Below are positions 22,808-30,913 of a DNA stretch of 64,000 nucleotides, piece after piece. The notes below the pieces were generated by a model, which was not told the DNA's origin, made no database searches, and saw nothing but the letters and a program-made list of their open reading frames with translations. This DNA comes from Nocardioides sp. GY 10113 (GTDB taxonomy: Bacteria > Actinomycetota > Actinomycetes > Propionibacteriales > Nocardioidaceae), in NCBI RefSeq assembly GCF_004919105.1, contig NZ_STGK01000016.1, positions 41,785-105,784 of the forward strand, in the 5' to 3' direction. Made by a program: the position numbers and the translations under genes. The stretch's first letter is position 1; every line of letters begins with the position of its first letter.

Positions 22808-24316
22808 ATGCCTCGCCCCCCGCTGGAGATCGATGACCGGACCCCGCTCGACGGGTCCCGGATCGACCTCCCCGCCCGCATCGGCTGGCTGCTGCGCGTG
22901 TGGCGGATCCATCGTGGACTCAGCCTCCGCGAGCTCCAGGCCCGGATGGCCGACCTGGGCACCTCCACCTCGGTCACCGCGCTCTCGCGGGTCGAGGTCA
23001 GCGGCGAGCGCAACAGCACCCTGATCGAGGGCTACGAGCGCGGGCTGGGCCTGCCCTACGGCGCGCTGCGGGCGCCGATCGACATCCTGTGCCGGACCTA
23101 CGAGTACCGGCCCGTCGACGTCGCGCCGCTGCCGGCGCCGACGTCGCTGGACGCCTTCTCGACGGTCTGTGCCGCCGTACTCGACCCCGACGCGCGCCCG
23201 ACCGGGTCGGACTGGATGCGGTTCGCCGAGGCGCACACCGACGGCACGTTCGGGCTGCCCCACCAGCAGATGGCGCCCGTCGTCGAACGGCTCGCCTCCG
23301 AGCTGGCGCGCGCGGGTGGCGTCAGCTACCAGCAGCGGTACGACGCGCTGGCCAGGCTGCGCTGCGGTCGGTACGCCGACGTGGTGTTCGAGGTCGCCTC
23401 CGCCAGCGTCGACCGGCCCGGCGCGCAGCGACTCGCCGGCGTGGTCTGTGCCGTGTGCGAGCGCCCCTCGGTCGAGGTGCTGGACTGGGCCGCCGAGCGG
23501 CTCGACTCCCCCTGCTACCTGATCGCCCGCGCCGCCTGCCTCGGCCTGCAGAACCTGCGCTACGTCGGCGGGATCGACGAGCGGCAGTGGGCCGCGGTCG
23601 CGCCTCGGTTCGTGGCCGCCGCCGGCCTGGCGGCGGCGGACCCGCAGCGCGGCGCCGTGCTGAGCAGCACCCTCGCTGCGTCCCACCCGGCGCTGCGCGG
23701 CGCCGTACCGCCGGAGGTGCGACAGCTCCTGCCGCAGCCCAGCCGGCCGCCGCACTGGACCCGCACCCGCCTCAACGCCCACTACACCGCCGCCGGCGAG
23801 CTCGCTGCCGAGGTCGCCGCCGGCCGACCGGGCGAGACCCTGCTGACCAGGCTGCTCTTCGAGGCGCTCTACGACTTCCGGGCCGCCCACGCGGCCACCT
23901 CGAGCTTCCTCATCGCCGCCTCGCCGTTCGCGTCCGCGACGGTCGACGCGGCGGCACGGCTGGCGGGCACCGAGGTCGACGACCTCACCAGGTCACGCCT
24001 GCGCGACCTGTTCGGCAACCTGATGTCGTCGACCGACGGACCCGCGGTCCAGGCGCTGCTCGCCTCGACGGATCCGCACCGGGTCGGCTTCGGGCTGCGG
24101 GTCGTCGCCATGGCCGGCCAGGCACCGTCCGGGCCCCGCGTGCGGGAGCTCCTCGACTCCGACGTCACCCGCGAGGACGCGATGCTCGCGGCCGGGCTCG
24201 CCCAGCACCCGGTCCTCCGCGAGCTGGCCGAGGACCCCGACGTCGCCGCGGAGGTCCGCGAGGCGGCCGACTGGTGGCTCCGCACCGGCGGGCGGATCGT
24301 GGACCCGGCCGCCTGA
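22808..24316 (+). CDS. XRE-type helix-turn-helix protein with large helical C-terminal domain (paralogue 2)
   Basis: This second 502-residue copy begins MPRPPLEIDDRTPLDG and has the same helix-turn-helix (ARIGWLLRVWRIHRGLSLRE; SVTALSRVEVSGERN) and C-terminal helical region ending GGRIVDPAA. It follows paralogue 1 by 93 bp. Conservation is strongest in the DNA-binding half and in ARAACLGLQNLR, LTRLLFEALYDFRAAHA and SRLRDLFGNLM. Equal length and lack of gaps indicate a tandem duplication kept under selection, with divergence in the middle and C-terminal parts that could change ligand or partner. The proteins may form hetero-oligomers. Confidence 0.75.
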   Translation: MPRPPLEIDDRTPLDGSRIDLPARIGWLLRVWRIHRGLSLRELQARMADLGTSTSVTALSRVEVSGERNSTLIEGYERGLGLPYGALRAPIDILCRTYEYRPVDVAPLPAPTSLDAFSTVCAAVLDPDARPTGSDWMRFAEAHTDGTFGLPHQQMAPVVERLASELARAGGVSYQQRYDALARLRCGRYADVVFEVASASVDRPGAQRLAGVVCAVCERPSVEVLDWAAERLDSPCYLIARAACLGLQNLRYVGGIDERQWAAVAPRFVAAAGLAAADPQRGAVLSSTLAASHPALRGAVPPEVRQLLPQPSRPPHWTRTRLNAHYTAAGELAAEVAAGRPGETLLTRLLFEALYDFRAAHAATSSFLIAASPFASATVDAAARLAGTEVDDLTRSRLRDLFGNLMSSTDGPAVQALLASTDPHRVGFGLRVVAMAGQAPSGPRVRELLDSDVTREDAMLAAGLAQHPVLRELAEDPDVAAEVREAADWWLRTGGRIVDPAA

Positions 24317-24449
24317 CCCGGGCCAGGTGAGACCGGACCCGGTCGACGGTGGTTGCGCTCCCCGAGCCGCGGCCGCGACGATGGGCGTCCGGTGACGAAT
24401 CGCACGGTTCGGAGGTTGTGCTCCGCTGACCTCCTCGATGGAGGGCGGC

Positions 24450-25415
24450 GTGAGTGGCGAGGAGCTGACGGACCGGCGGCCCATGCTCGACGCCCCCCGG
24501 GCGGCGGGCGCGGTGGCCTGCGTGCTGGCGCTGGTCGCCTACGTACGGTGGTTCGGGATGCCGAAGCAGTCGGTCGAGGTGGTCGGCTGGCTCTGGATGG
24601 CCACCATCGCCTGGGACGTACGGCGGCCGCTGCGCGATCACCTGGCCTTCCTGCGTGACTGGTGGCCGCCGTTCGCGGTGCTGGTCGTCTACCTCTACAG
24701 CCGCGGGCTCTCGGACGACCTGGGGCTCTTCGACGTGCACGTCACCGAGCCGATCGACGCCGACCGCTGGCTCTTCGGCGGCGTCCTGCCGACCGAGTAC
24801 CTCCAGGCCCACCTGTGCGGGGTGCCGTGCGAGCGGTCGTCACCCCCGGCCTGGTACGACGTGGCGCTGACCACCGTCTACAACACCCACTTCTTCGCCG
24901 CGCTCGTGGTCGCGGGGTACCTGTGGAAGCGCGACCGCCCCGAGTGGATCCGCTACATGCGCCGCTACCTCTCGGTGATCACGGTCGGTGTGACGATCTA
25001 CGTGCTCTACCCGATGGCGCCGCCGTGGATGGCCTCCCGCGACGGCTACCTGACCGACGACATCGCCCGGATCACCGGGCGCGGCTGGTTCGACCTGAGC
25101 ACCGGAGGCGGGGGCGCGCACCAGCGGGTGTCGGCGGTCGGCAACCAGGTGGCGGCGATGCCGTCCCTGCACGCCGCGCTGTCGATCCTCGTCGCCTGGT
25201 ACGTCGTCACCCGCCTCACCGGCGGCTGGCGCTGGCTGCTGCTGCTCTACCCGGTCGCGATGTCCTTCATGCTGGTCTACTACGCCGAGCACTACGTGGT
25301 CGACGTGATCGCCGGAGCGCTGCTGGTGGCGCTGGTGATGGCGTTCTGGGCGGCGTGGGAGGCTCGACGCGGCGCGCCGGAAGCCGTGGGGTCGGGGTCA
25401 CCGGTCCACCGGTGA
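24450..25415 (+). CDS. PAP2 superfamily membrane protein (inositol-phosphoceramide-synthase-like)
   Basis: The 321-residue protein has about six TM helices and the AUR1-type PAP2 layout. A PMAPPWM motif (about residues 189-195) precedes the catalytic pair VAAMPSLHAALS (about 232-243) and YYAEHYVVDVIAG (about 275-287), with His in each. Enzymes of this branch transfer or hydrolyse phosphorylated headgroups at the membrane surface, for example of inositol lipids. GTG 24450 is preferred because GGAGGG lies five bases upstream; ATG 24438 is in frame. It is probably a single-gene unit, convergent with the AAA ATPase gene. Confidence 0.88.
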   Translation: MSGEELTDRRPMLDAPRAAGAVACVLALVAYVRWFGMPKQSVEVVGWLWMATIAWDVRRPLRDHLAFLRDWWPPFAVLVVYLYSRGLSDDLGLFDVHVTEPIDADRWLFGGVLPTEYLQAHLCGVPCERSSPPAWYDVALTTVYNTHFFAALVVAGYLWKRDRPEWIRYMRRYLSVITVGVTIYVLYPMAPPWMASRDGYLTDDIARITGRGWFDLSTGGGGAHQRVSAVGNQVAAMPSLHAALSILVAWYVVTRLTGGWRWLLLLYPVAMSFMLVYYAEHYVVDVIAGALLVALVMAFWAAWEARRGAPEAVGSGSPVHR

Positions 25416-25422
25416 CCCGGTG

Positions 25423-26619
25423 TCACGCCTGGGACCGCAGGTAGCGGCCGAAGTGCGGCACCGTGAACGCGATCCGTCCCCGTTCGCCGGAGTAGATCAG
25501 GCCCTTCTTGAGCAGGTTGTCCCTGGCCGGGGAGAGCGACTGGGGCTTCTTGCCCAGCACCACCGCGACGTCGGAGGTGGCCACCGAGCCCACCGGGTCG
25601 TCGGCCTCCTCGCCGGCGGCATCGGCCATCGCCCGCAGGTAGTCCCGCTCGCCGGGGGTCGCGCGCTCGTACCGGGAGCCGAAGAAGCCGACCGCCAGCT
25701 CGCGCTCGGCCTCGGGCGCGGCGACCGCGACGTCGTCGGCGGTGATCGGCGAGCGCGGGGCCAGGTCCCACACCGTCTTGCCGTAGGCTTGGATGAAGTA
25801 CGGGTAGCCGCCGGTCGCCTCGTACATCGCCGCCAGCGCGTCCTGGGTGAAGCAGGCGTCCTCGTCCTCGGCCGGTGCGCTCAGCGCGCGGTCGGCCGCC
25901 TCCCGGGAGAGCCGGTCGATCCGCTGGTAGGAGAAGAGGCGCTCGGAGTAGGACTTGCTGGCGCTCAGCACGGCCGGGAGGTGCGGCAGGCCGGCGCCGA
26001 CCACGATCACCGGCAGCCCGTTCTGGCTCAGCTCGTGGCAGGCGGCGCAGAGCGCTGAGATGTCGTCGGGGCCGAGGTCCTGCATCTCGTCGATGAAGAC
26101 CGCGACGCCCTTGCCGACGTCCGCGGCCAGGCCGCCGACGTCGGTGAGCAGCTCGACCAGGTCGATCTCGATGTCGCCGGAGTCGGCGCGGCCGCGTACC
26201 GCGGCGACGTCGATGCCGGGGCTCCACCGGTCCTTGAGCCTGGCGTCGGCCCCGGCCTCGCGGTGCACGAAGGAGCGGATCACGCCGAGCACGTGGTCGG
26301 CCTCGTCGGCCTCCGGGTGGCCGAGCTCGCGCACCGCCTGGTGCAGGGCCGAGGAGAGCGGACGACGCAGCGACTGGTCGGGGCGGGCCTCCAGCTTGCC
26401 CGTCCCCCAGCCCTTGCGGACCGCGGCCGAGCGCAGCGCGTTGAGCAGCACCGTCTTGCCGACGCCGCGCAGCCCGGTCAGCACCAGGCTCCGCTCGGGG
26501 CGGCCGCGGGCGACCCGCTCCAGCACCACGTCGAAGGCGGCGAGCTGCTCGTCACGGCCCGCCAGCTCGGGCGGCCGCTGGCCGGCGCCCGGCGCGTAAG
26601 GGTTCCGGATCGGGTCCAC
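25423..26619 (-). CDS. AAA ATPase with ORC1/Cdc6-like fold and C-terminal winged helix
   Basis: The 398-residue protein has Walker A TGLRGVGKT (residues 48-56) and Walker B GVAVFIDEMQDL (about 175-186). Sensor-type VIVVGAGLPHLP follows, then GGYPYFIQAYGKTVWD, as in ORC1-type AAA ATPases. The last 70 residues (AVVLGKKPQSLSPARDNLLK, KGLIYSGERGRIAFTVP) form a winged helix. Such stand-alone proteins are widespread in actinobacteria and their role is unknown: possible functions include DNA-linked regulation, transposition accessory or stress response. No partner gene is adjacent. The GTG start is six bases after a TACCGT box. Confidence 0.85.
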   Translation of the reverse strand: MDPIRNPYAPGAGQRPPELAGRDEQLAAFDVVLERVARGRPERSLVLTGLRGVGKTVLLNALRSAAVRKGWGTGKLEARPDQSLRRPLSSALHQAVRELGHPEADEADHVLGVIRSFVHREAGADARLKDRWSPGIDVAAVRGRADSGDIEIDLVELLTDVGGLAADVGKGVAVFIDEMQDLGPDDISALCAACHELSQNGLPVIVVGAGLPHLPAVLSASKSYSERLFSYQRIDRLSREAADRALSAPAEDEDACFTQDALAAMYEATGGYPYFIQAYGKTVWDLAPRSPITADDVAVAAPEAERELAVGFFGSRYERATPGERDYLRAMADAAGEEADDPVGSVATSDVAVVLGKKPQSLSPARDNLLKKGLIYSGERGRIAFTVPHFGRYLRSQA

Positions 26620-26625
26620 GATCGG

Positions 26626-26631
26626 ACGGTA
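26626..26631 (-). promoter_or_regulatory. -10 box TACCGT for the AAA ATPase gene
   Basis: On the minus strand TACCGT (26631-26626) is six bases before the GTG at 26619. Confidence 0.5.
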
Positions 26632-26724
26632 TCGAGATGTCTAGGAGATTCCTTAGAGATCGATAGCGTGTCGCATCGACCGATCGAGAGGCGCGATCCC
26701 GCGCCCTGCGTCCCACCCGTTGCC

Positions 26725-26730
26725 TAGGCT
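26725..26730 (+). promoter_or_regulatory. -10 box TAGGCT for the Fpg/Nei gene
   Basis: TAGGCT is six bases before the GTG at 26737. The divergent AAA ATPase promoter is about 100 bp away in a locally AT-richer stretch. Confidence 0.55.
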
Positions 26731-26736
26731 GGCCGG

Positions 26737-27627
26737 GTGCCCGAGCTACCCGAGGTGGAGGCGCTGGCCCAGGACCTGTCCGGCCGGCTCTCCGGCCGTG
26801 CGATCACCAAGGTCCACGTCCCCCAGTTCAGCGCGCTGAAGACCTACGACCCGCCACTCTCGGCGCTCGAGGGCGCGCTCGTGGACGGCGTACGGCGGCA
26901 CGGGAAGTTCCTCGACATCGAGGCCGGCGGCCTGCACCTCGTCCTCCACCTGGCGCGGGCGGGCTGGGTGCGATGGAAGGACGAGGTGCCGGCGCTGCCG
27001 CCGAAGCCGAGCACCAAGTCGACGCTCGCCGTGCGGGTGGTGCTCTCCCCGGGTCCGGACGACGCGGGCGACGCGACGCCGGGGCTCGACGTCACCGAGG
27101 CGGGCACCAAGAAGTCGTTGGCCTGCTACCTGGTCCGCGACCCGCACGACGTGCCGGGGATCGCCTCGCTCGGCCCCGACCCGCTGGCCGAGACGTTCAC
27201 CCGCGAGGCGCTGGCCGAGATCCTCACCGCCGAGGGACGCAAGCAGCTCAAGGGCGTCCTGCGCCACCAGGGCACCATCGCCGGGATCGGCAACGCCTAC
27301 TCCGACGAGATCCTGCACGCGGCGCGGATGAGCCCGTTCAAGCCGGCCGACGGGCTCTCCGACGACGAGCTGAGCACTCTCTACGAGGCGGTCCGGAGCA
27401 CGCTGGGCGACGCCGTCGAGCGCTCCCGCGGGCTGGCCGCCAGCGAGCTGAAGGCCGAGAAGAAGTCGCACCTCGCGGTCCACGGGCGGACCGGGCAGCA
27501 GTGCCCGGTCTGCGGCGACGTGGTCCGCGAGGTGTCCTTCGCCGACTCCAGCCTGCAGTACTGCGCGACCTGTCAGACGGGCGGCAAGCCGCTCGCGGAC
27601 CGGCGGATGAGCAGGCTGCTCAAGTAG
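26737..27627 (+). CDS. Fpg/Nei family DNA glycosylase/AP lyase
   Basis: The 296-residue base-excision-repair enzyme starts PELPEVEALAQDL after the initiator; Pro2 is the Schiff-base nucleophile and Glu3 the acid. The H2TH region is LRHQGTIAGIGNAYSDEIL (about 176-194). The C-terminal zinc finger is CPVCGDVVREVSF plus CATCQTGGK (four Cys). The sequence fits the Nei-like actinobacterial branch that removes oxidised pyrimidines more than classical MutM. The GTG start is fixed by the need for Pro at position 2 and by the -10 box six bases upstream. The gene ends two bases from the convergent DUF4396 gene. Confidence 0.95.
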   Translation: MPELPEVEALAQDLSGRLSGRAITKVHVPQFSALKTYDPPLSALEGALVDGVRRHGKFLDIEAGGLHLVLHLARAGWVRWKDEVPALPPKPSTKSTLAVRVVLSPGPDDAGDATPGLDVTEAGTKKSLACYLVRDPHDVPGIASLGPDPLAETFTREALAEILTAEGRKQLKGVLRHQGTIAGIGNAYSDEILHAARMSPFKPADGLSDDELSTLYEAVRSTLGDAVERSRGLAASELKAEKKSHLAVHGRTGQQCPVCGDVVREVSFADSSLQYCATCQTGGKPLADRRMSRLLK

Positions 27628-27628
27628 C

Positions 27629-28297
27629 TCACCAGCCGGCGTGCTCGGCGAGCGAGACGACCAGGCCGCCGAGCATGAACGCGACGAGCACGGCGACCAG
27701 GGCGCCGGTGGAGAAGGCGGGGATCCAGCGCCGCCAGCCCTCGGACGCGGCGTCCGCGCCGTGGTAGCCGTGCGTCAGCGCATGCCCCTTGCCCCGGCCG
27801 AGCAGGTAGAGGTTGACCGGGTACGCCGCCACGAACGCCACCGCCAGCGCGAGCGCCATGCTCAGCCAGAAGACGGCGTTGACCAGGCCGGCGTCCATCG
27901 CGCCGGGGATCACCGCCATCACCGCGTTGTCGACCAGCTCCATCGTCGCGATGGACAGCGTGTCGGCAGCCAGCACCACGCTGAGCGCGGCCGCGACGCC
28001 CAGGCCGGCCTTGAGCAGCGGCAGGGTGGAGAGCGTGTAGCCGAACAGGAACGCGAGCCCCACCGAGAGCGCGATCGTCCAGCCGTTCGCGAGGCCGACC
28101 GCCGTGCCGATCGTCAGGCCCATGATCTCGCCGATGGCGCACCCGGTGAGGCAGTGCAGGGTGGCGGAGGCCGCCATCCGCGGCGTGGCCGCGTGCTCGT
28201 CGTGGCCCTGGTGAGCGTCGTGGCCCTGGTGACCTTCGTGGCCCTGGTGGCCCTGGTGGTGCGCGTGACCGGTGTGCTGCTGGTGCGTTGCTTCCAT
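27629..28297 (-). CDS. DUF4396 membrane protein with His-rich N-terminus
   Basis: The 222-residue protein opens with about 38 residues that are mainly His, Gln, Gly, Asp and Glu (HQQHTGHAHHQGHQGHEGHQ), with about 14 His, a likely metal-binding tail. A DUF4396 body with five or six TM helices follows: TLHCLTGCAIGEIMGLTIG (two Cys, one Glu), ADTLSIATMELVDNAVMAVIP, FWLSMALALAVAFVAAYPVN. The Cys-Glu-Asp positions inside helices suggest metal transport or handling, which is inference. It is divergent from a rhodanese gene and shares with it a CsoR/CstR-type palindrome, pointing to copper or reactive-sulfur control. Confidence 0.85.
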   Translation of the reverse strand: MEATHQQHTGHAHHQGHQGHEGHQGHDAHQGHDEHAATPRMAASATLHCLTGCAIGEIMGLTIGTAVGLANGWTIALSVGLAFLFGYTLSTLPLLKAGLGVAAALSVVLAADTLSIATMELVDNAVMAVIPGAMDAGLVNAVFWLSMALALAVAFVAAYPVNLYLLGRGKGHALTHGYHGADAASEGWRRWIPAFSTGALVAVLVAFMLGGLVVSLAEHAGW

Positions 28298-28341
28298 GAT
28301 CGCCGCCCTGGTCGTCGGAGTGCTGGGGTACACCCCCCAAC

Positions 28342-28362
28342 ATATACCCCCCGGGGGTATAT
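28342..28362. promoter_or_regulatory. CsoR/CstR-type operator between DUF4396 and rhodanese genes
   Basis: ATATACCCCC (28342-28351), a central C and GGGGGTATAT (28353-28362) form a perfect 21-bp palindrome of the kind bound by the CsoR/CstR repressor family. It overlaps TATATT (28358-28363, plus strand) and TATATG (28346-28341, minus strand), possible -10 boxes for the two divergent genes. A weaker GGGGT-AC-ACCCC lies at 28325-28336. The repressor gene itself is not in the window. Confidence 0.7.
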
Positions 28363-28442
28363 TCCCATTGGGTCGGGAATGTTCGACATCACCCAGTGTG
28401 GTGAATGCTGGGCGGCACGCCCACCGCTCAGAGAGGCCTGCC

Positions 28443-28784
28443 ATGAACGTCCCCACCGTCGCCATCGACGGCGTCCCCGACCCGCTGCCCGCGGGCCTCG
28501 CGATCCTCGACGTGCGCGAGCACCACGAGTGGGCCGCCGGGCACATCGAGGGCGCGCTGCACATCCCGCTGATGGAGCTGCCCGCGCGGGTCGGCGAGGT
28601 CGCCGCGATCGAGGCGGTGCAGACGCTCGTGGTCTGCAAGGTCGGCGGGCGCAGCGCGCAGGCGACCGCCTACCTCGCCCAGCAGGGCTACGAGGTCGTC
28701 AACCTCGCCGGCGGGATGCTCGACTGGCAGGCGGCGGGGCGGCCGATGGTCGCCGACGGCGATGCGGCGCCGTACGTCGGCTGA
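28443..28784 (+). CDS. rhodanese-like domain protein
   Basis: The 113-residue single-domain rhodanese has the substrate loop and strand AILDVREHHEWAAGHIEGALHIPL (split by the usual DVRE..EWAxGHI pattern) and the active-site loop VVCKVGGRSAQA, with Cys65 or so as the sulfur-carrying residue. It transfers sulfane sulfur in the cytoplasm. GAGAGG lies before the ATG as a weak ribosome binding site. The CsoR/CstR-type palindrome 80 bp upstream suggests induction by reactive sulfur species or copper, together with the divergent DUF4396 gene. Confidence 0.93.
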   Translation: MNVPTVAIDGVPDPLPAGLAILDVREHHEWAAGHIEGALHIPLMELPARVGEVAAIEAVQTLVVCKVGGRSAQATAYLAQQGYEVVNLAGGMLDWQAAGRPMVADGDAAPYVG

Positions 28785-28799
28785 CGCCGGACCAGCCGG

Positions 28800-29279
28800 T
28801 CAGTCCGCGCAGGCCTCGGCCTGGTAGACGTTGTAGGCGTTGATCTTGTCCTGCTGCTCGGCGGTCAGGTCGATCCCGAACGGGTCGGCGCCGTCGAGGT
28901 CGGCCGAGTTGTCGACCTTCTCCAGGCCCTCGGCGGTGATCCGCGCGACCGCGTCGTTCAGGATCACGAAGCCCTCCCGCGCGTCGGCCGGGATGTCGGC
29001 CGGCGTGCCCAGCTCCTCCAGCTCCGCGACGTAGGCGTGCAGGGCGTCGGCCATGCCGGCGTAGTCACCGTCGGCCACCTCGGTCATCCACGACGAGTCG
29101 TTCGCCAGCTCGCAGAACCTCTCCAGCGGCGCGTCCGTGGGCGCGTCCTGGGCGGAGGTCCCCTCGCCCGCGCCTCCCGTCTCGCCGTCGCCGCCGCAGG
29201 CCGCCAACGGGCCGATCAGCCCGCCGAGCAGTACGACGGCAGCGGCGGTGCCGCGGAACGGGCGGGTGTGACGGGTCAT
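28800..29279 (-). CDS. putative lipoprotein, hypothetical
   Basis: The 159-residue precursor has a lipoprotein signal peptide with the lipobox LAAC (about residues 25-28), after AAAVVLLGGLIGP. The mature part begins with a Gly/Glu-rich linker and continues with an acidic helical domain (FCELANDSSWMTEV, YAGMADALHAYVAELEELG, LTAEQQDKINAYNVYQAEAC) that contains two Cys. The pattern resembles other small actinobacterial surface lipoproteins of unknown function. AAAGGA nine bases before the ATG is the ribosome binding site. It converges on the rhodanese gene. Confidence 0.75.
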   Translation of the reverse strand: MTRHTRPFRGTAAAVVLLGGLIGPLAACGGDGETGGAGEGTSAQDAPTDAPLERFCELANDSSWMTEVADGDYAGMADALHAYVAELEELGTPADIPADAREGFVILNDAVARITAEGLEKVDNSADLDGADPFGIDLTAEQQDKINAYNVYQAEACAD

Positions 29280-29311
29280 GCATGGGGTCCTTTCGGGAGG
29301 GCGCGGCGAGC

Positions 29312-30040
29312 CTAGCCAGCGCCGGCACCGCTGGGCGCCTCCCACACCGGCTGGGGCACGTCGAGCAGCGCCGGCAACTGGGCGAGATAGGTCGCCCGGG
29401 TCCGCTCGATCACCCCCAGGGTGGCGAGGTGCTCGGTCGACCACTGCACGTCGATCAGCCGCCGTCCGGCCGCACCGGCCGCGTCCGCCCGGAGCACCTC
29501 GACCAGGCCGACCAGCGCCACCTTCGAGGCGTCCCGCTCGCGGTGGAACATCGACTCACCGGCGAACAGCCCGCCCACGGAGATCCCGTACAGCCCACCG
29601 ACCAGGTGGCCGTCACGCCACACCTCCACCGAGTGCGCCCAGCCGAGGCGGTGCAGGTCGCCGTACGCCCTCTTGATCCGGCCGTCGATCCAGCCGTGCG
29701 GACGACGCGGGTCGGCGCAGCCCTCGACCACCGCGTCGAACGCGGTGTCGACGGTGATCTCGAAGTCGCGGCGGCTGCGCCGCAGCGACCGGGAGACGTG
29801 CAGCCGGTCCAGCGGCAGCACCCCGCGACGTGCCGGGCTCCACCACCCGATGGTGCGCCGGTCCTCGGGCATCGGGAACAGGCCGGACCGGTAGGCGGCA
29901 AGGATCGTCCCCGGCTCCAGGTCCGCGCCGACGGCGATCAGGTCGCCCTCGTCCTCGGGCAGCCCGGCCAGCTCCTCGGCCGTGGGCAGCACCCAACGAC
30001 TCGGGGGCGGCTCGACCGGCGGGGTGGACACCCTCCGCAC
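29312..30040 (-). CDS. aat: leucyl/phenylalanyl-tRNA-protein transferase
   Basis: The 242-residue enzyme attaches Leu or Phe from aminoacyl-tRNA to proteins with N-terminal Arg or Lys, tagging them for the ClpS-ClpAP/ClpCP N-end-rule pathway. Family signatures are LIAVGADLEPGTILAAYRSG, GLFPMPEDRRTIGWWSPARR, HGWIDGRIKRAYGDLHRLGWAHSVEVW, GGLYGISVGGLFAGESMF and LIDVQWSTEHLATLG. Length is normal. The start is GTG 30040. It is a single gene, divergent from the EcsC-family gene. Together with bpa it indicates a well-developed regulated proteolysis system in this organism. Confidence 0.95.
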   Translation of the reverse strand: MRRVSTPPVEPPPSRWVLPTAEELAGLPEDEGDLIAVGADLEPGTILAAYRSGLFPMPEDRRTIGWWSPARRGVLPLDRLHVSRSLRRSRRDFEITVDTAFDAVVEGCADPRRPHGWIDGRIKRAYGDLHRLGWAHSVEVWRDGHLVGGLYGISVGGLFAGESMFHRERDASKVALVGLVEVLRADAAGAAGRRLIDVQWSTEHLATLGVIERTRATYLAQLPALLDVPQPVWEAPSGAGAG

Positions 30041-30102
30041 GCTAGTACGCCGGAGCCGGCGGGCCGCGCGAGCCCGTTGGCGTCGGCTGGTTGGATGGGC
30101 AC

Positions 30103-30816
30103 ATGGCCAACGCGTGGACGAGGGGAGCAGCCGCCGGTGCCGCGCGCCAGCTGGCGCCCCGGGCGCCGGCGCTGATGCCCGGGCTGACCGAGACGTTCGT
30201 CCGGGAGGCGCTCCACCGTGCGATCCACGGCATCGGGCCGCTCAAGCCCGCCGCCGAGGCCGCCGAGGAGCAGCTGCGCGAGCAGCGCGGGGACCGCGAC
30301 AAGGCGATCCGCGAGGTCATCGAGAACAACGTGATGCACGCCAGCATCGAGGGCTTCGTGACCAACCTGGGCGGCCTGGTCGCCGCAGCGGTCACCGCTC
30401 CGGCCAACATCGCCGCGGTGACGGTGATCCAGTCCCGGATGGTCGCCGGCATCGCGCACCTGCGCGGCTACGACCTGGCCGACCCGCGCGTCGGCAACGC
30501 GATCACGGTGACGCTGCTCGGCGAGGACACCGTGGAGACCCTGCTGAGGGCGCGCCGGATCCCCGCGACGCCGATGGCGATCGCCACCGCCCCCGTCGTC
30601 GACCCGGAGATGGACCGGCTCGTCTCCGGCGTGCTCGCCGGCGAGCTGATCTCCCGGGTGGTCGGCAAGCGGGTCTTCACCACTGTCGGCCGCAAGATCC
30701 CGCTGCTCGGCGGCGGGGTCGGCATGGTCACCGACGGCGCGACCACCTGGAAGGTCGGGCGGTACGCCGCCAAGGAGCTGCGCGCCCGTCCGCCCCACGC
30801 CCGAGCCGGGGCTTAG
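30103..30816 (+). CDS. EcsC family protein
   Basis: The 237-residue protein has the EcsC-type core: amphipathic helices with VIENNVMHASIEGFVTNLGG (about residues 70-89), VAAAVTAPANIAAVTVIQSR and MVAGIAHLRGYDLADPRVGN, then GGGVGMVTDGATTWKVGRYA near the C-terminus. EcsC of Bacillus is linked to the Ecs ABC transporter, but actinobacterial members stand alone and are of unknown function, possibly peripheral membrane proteins. ATG 30103 is used. It converges on the HMG-CoA lyase gene. Confidence 0.85.
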   Translation: MANAWTRGAAAGAARQLAPRAPALMPGLTETFVREALHRAIHGIGPLKPAAEAAEEQLREQRGDRDKAIREVIENNVMHASIEGFVTNLGGLVAAAVTAPANIAAVTVIQSRMVAGIAHLRGYDLADPRVGNAITVTLLGEDTVETLLRARRIPATPMAIATAPVVDPEMDRLVSGVLAGELISRVVGKRVFTTVGRKIPLLGGGVGMVTDGATTWKVGRYAAKELRARPPHARAGA

Positions 30817-30913
30817 GCACCCCCGAGCCGGGGATCAGGCACCCCCGAGCCGGGAGTTCGGTACCAGTGGGCGCGAGGACCGGCTCGAGGGGGCGCAAGG
30901 ACCGGCTCGACGG
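30817..30913. repeat. short direct repeats between convergent genes
   Basis: GGCACCCCCGAGCCGGG occurs twice (about 30818 and 30837), and AGGACCGGCTCGA occurs twice (about 30873 and 30896). A related CCGAGCCGGGGG occurs twice at 36000-36030. They fill the gap between two convergent genes. Confidence 0.6.
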
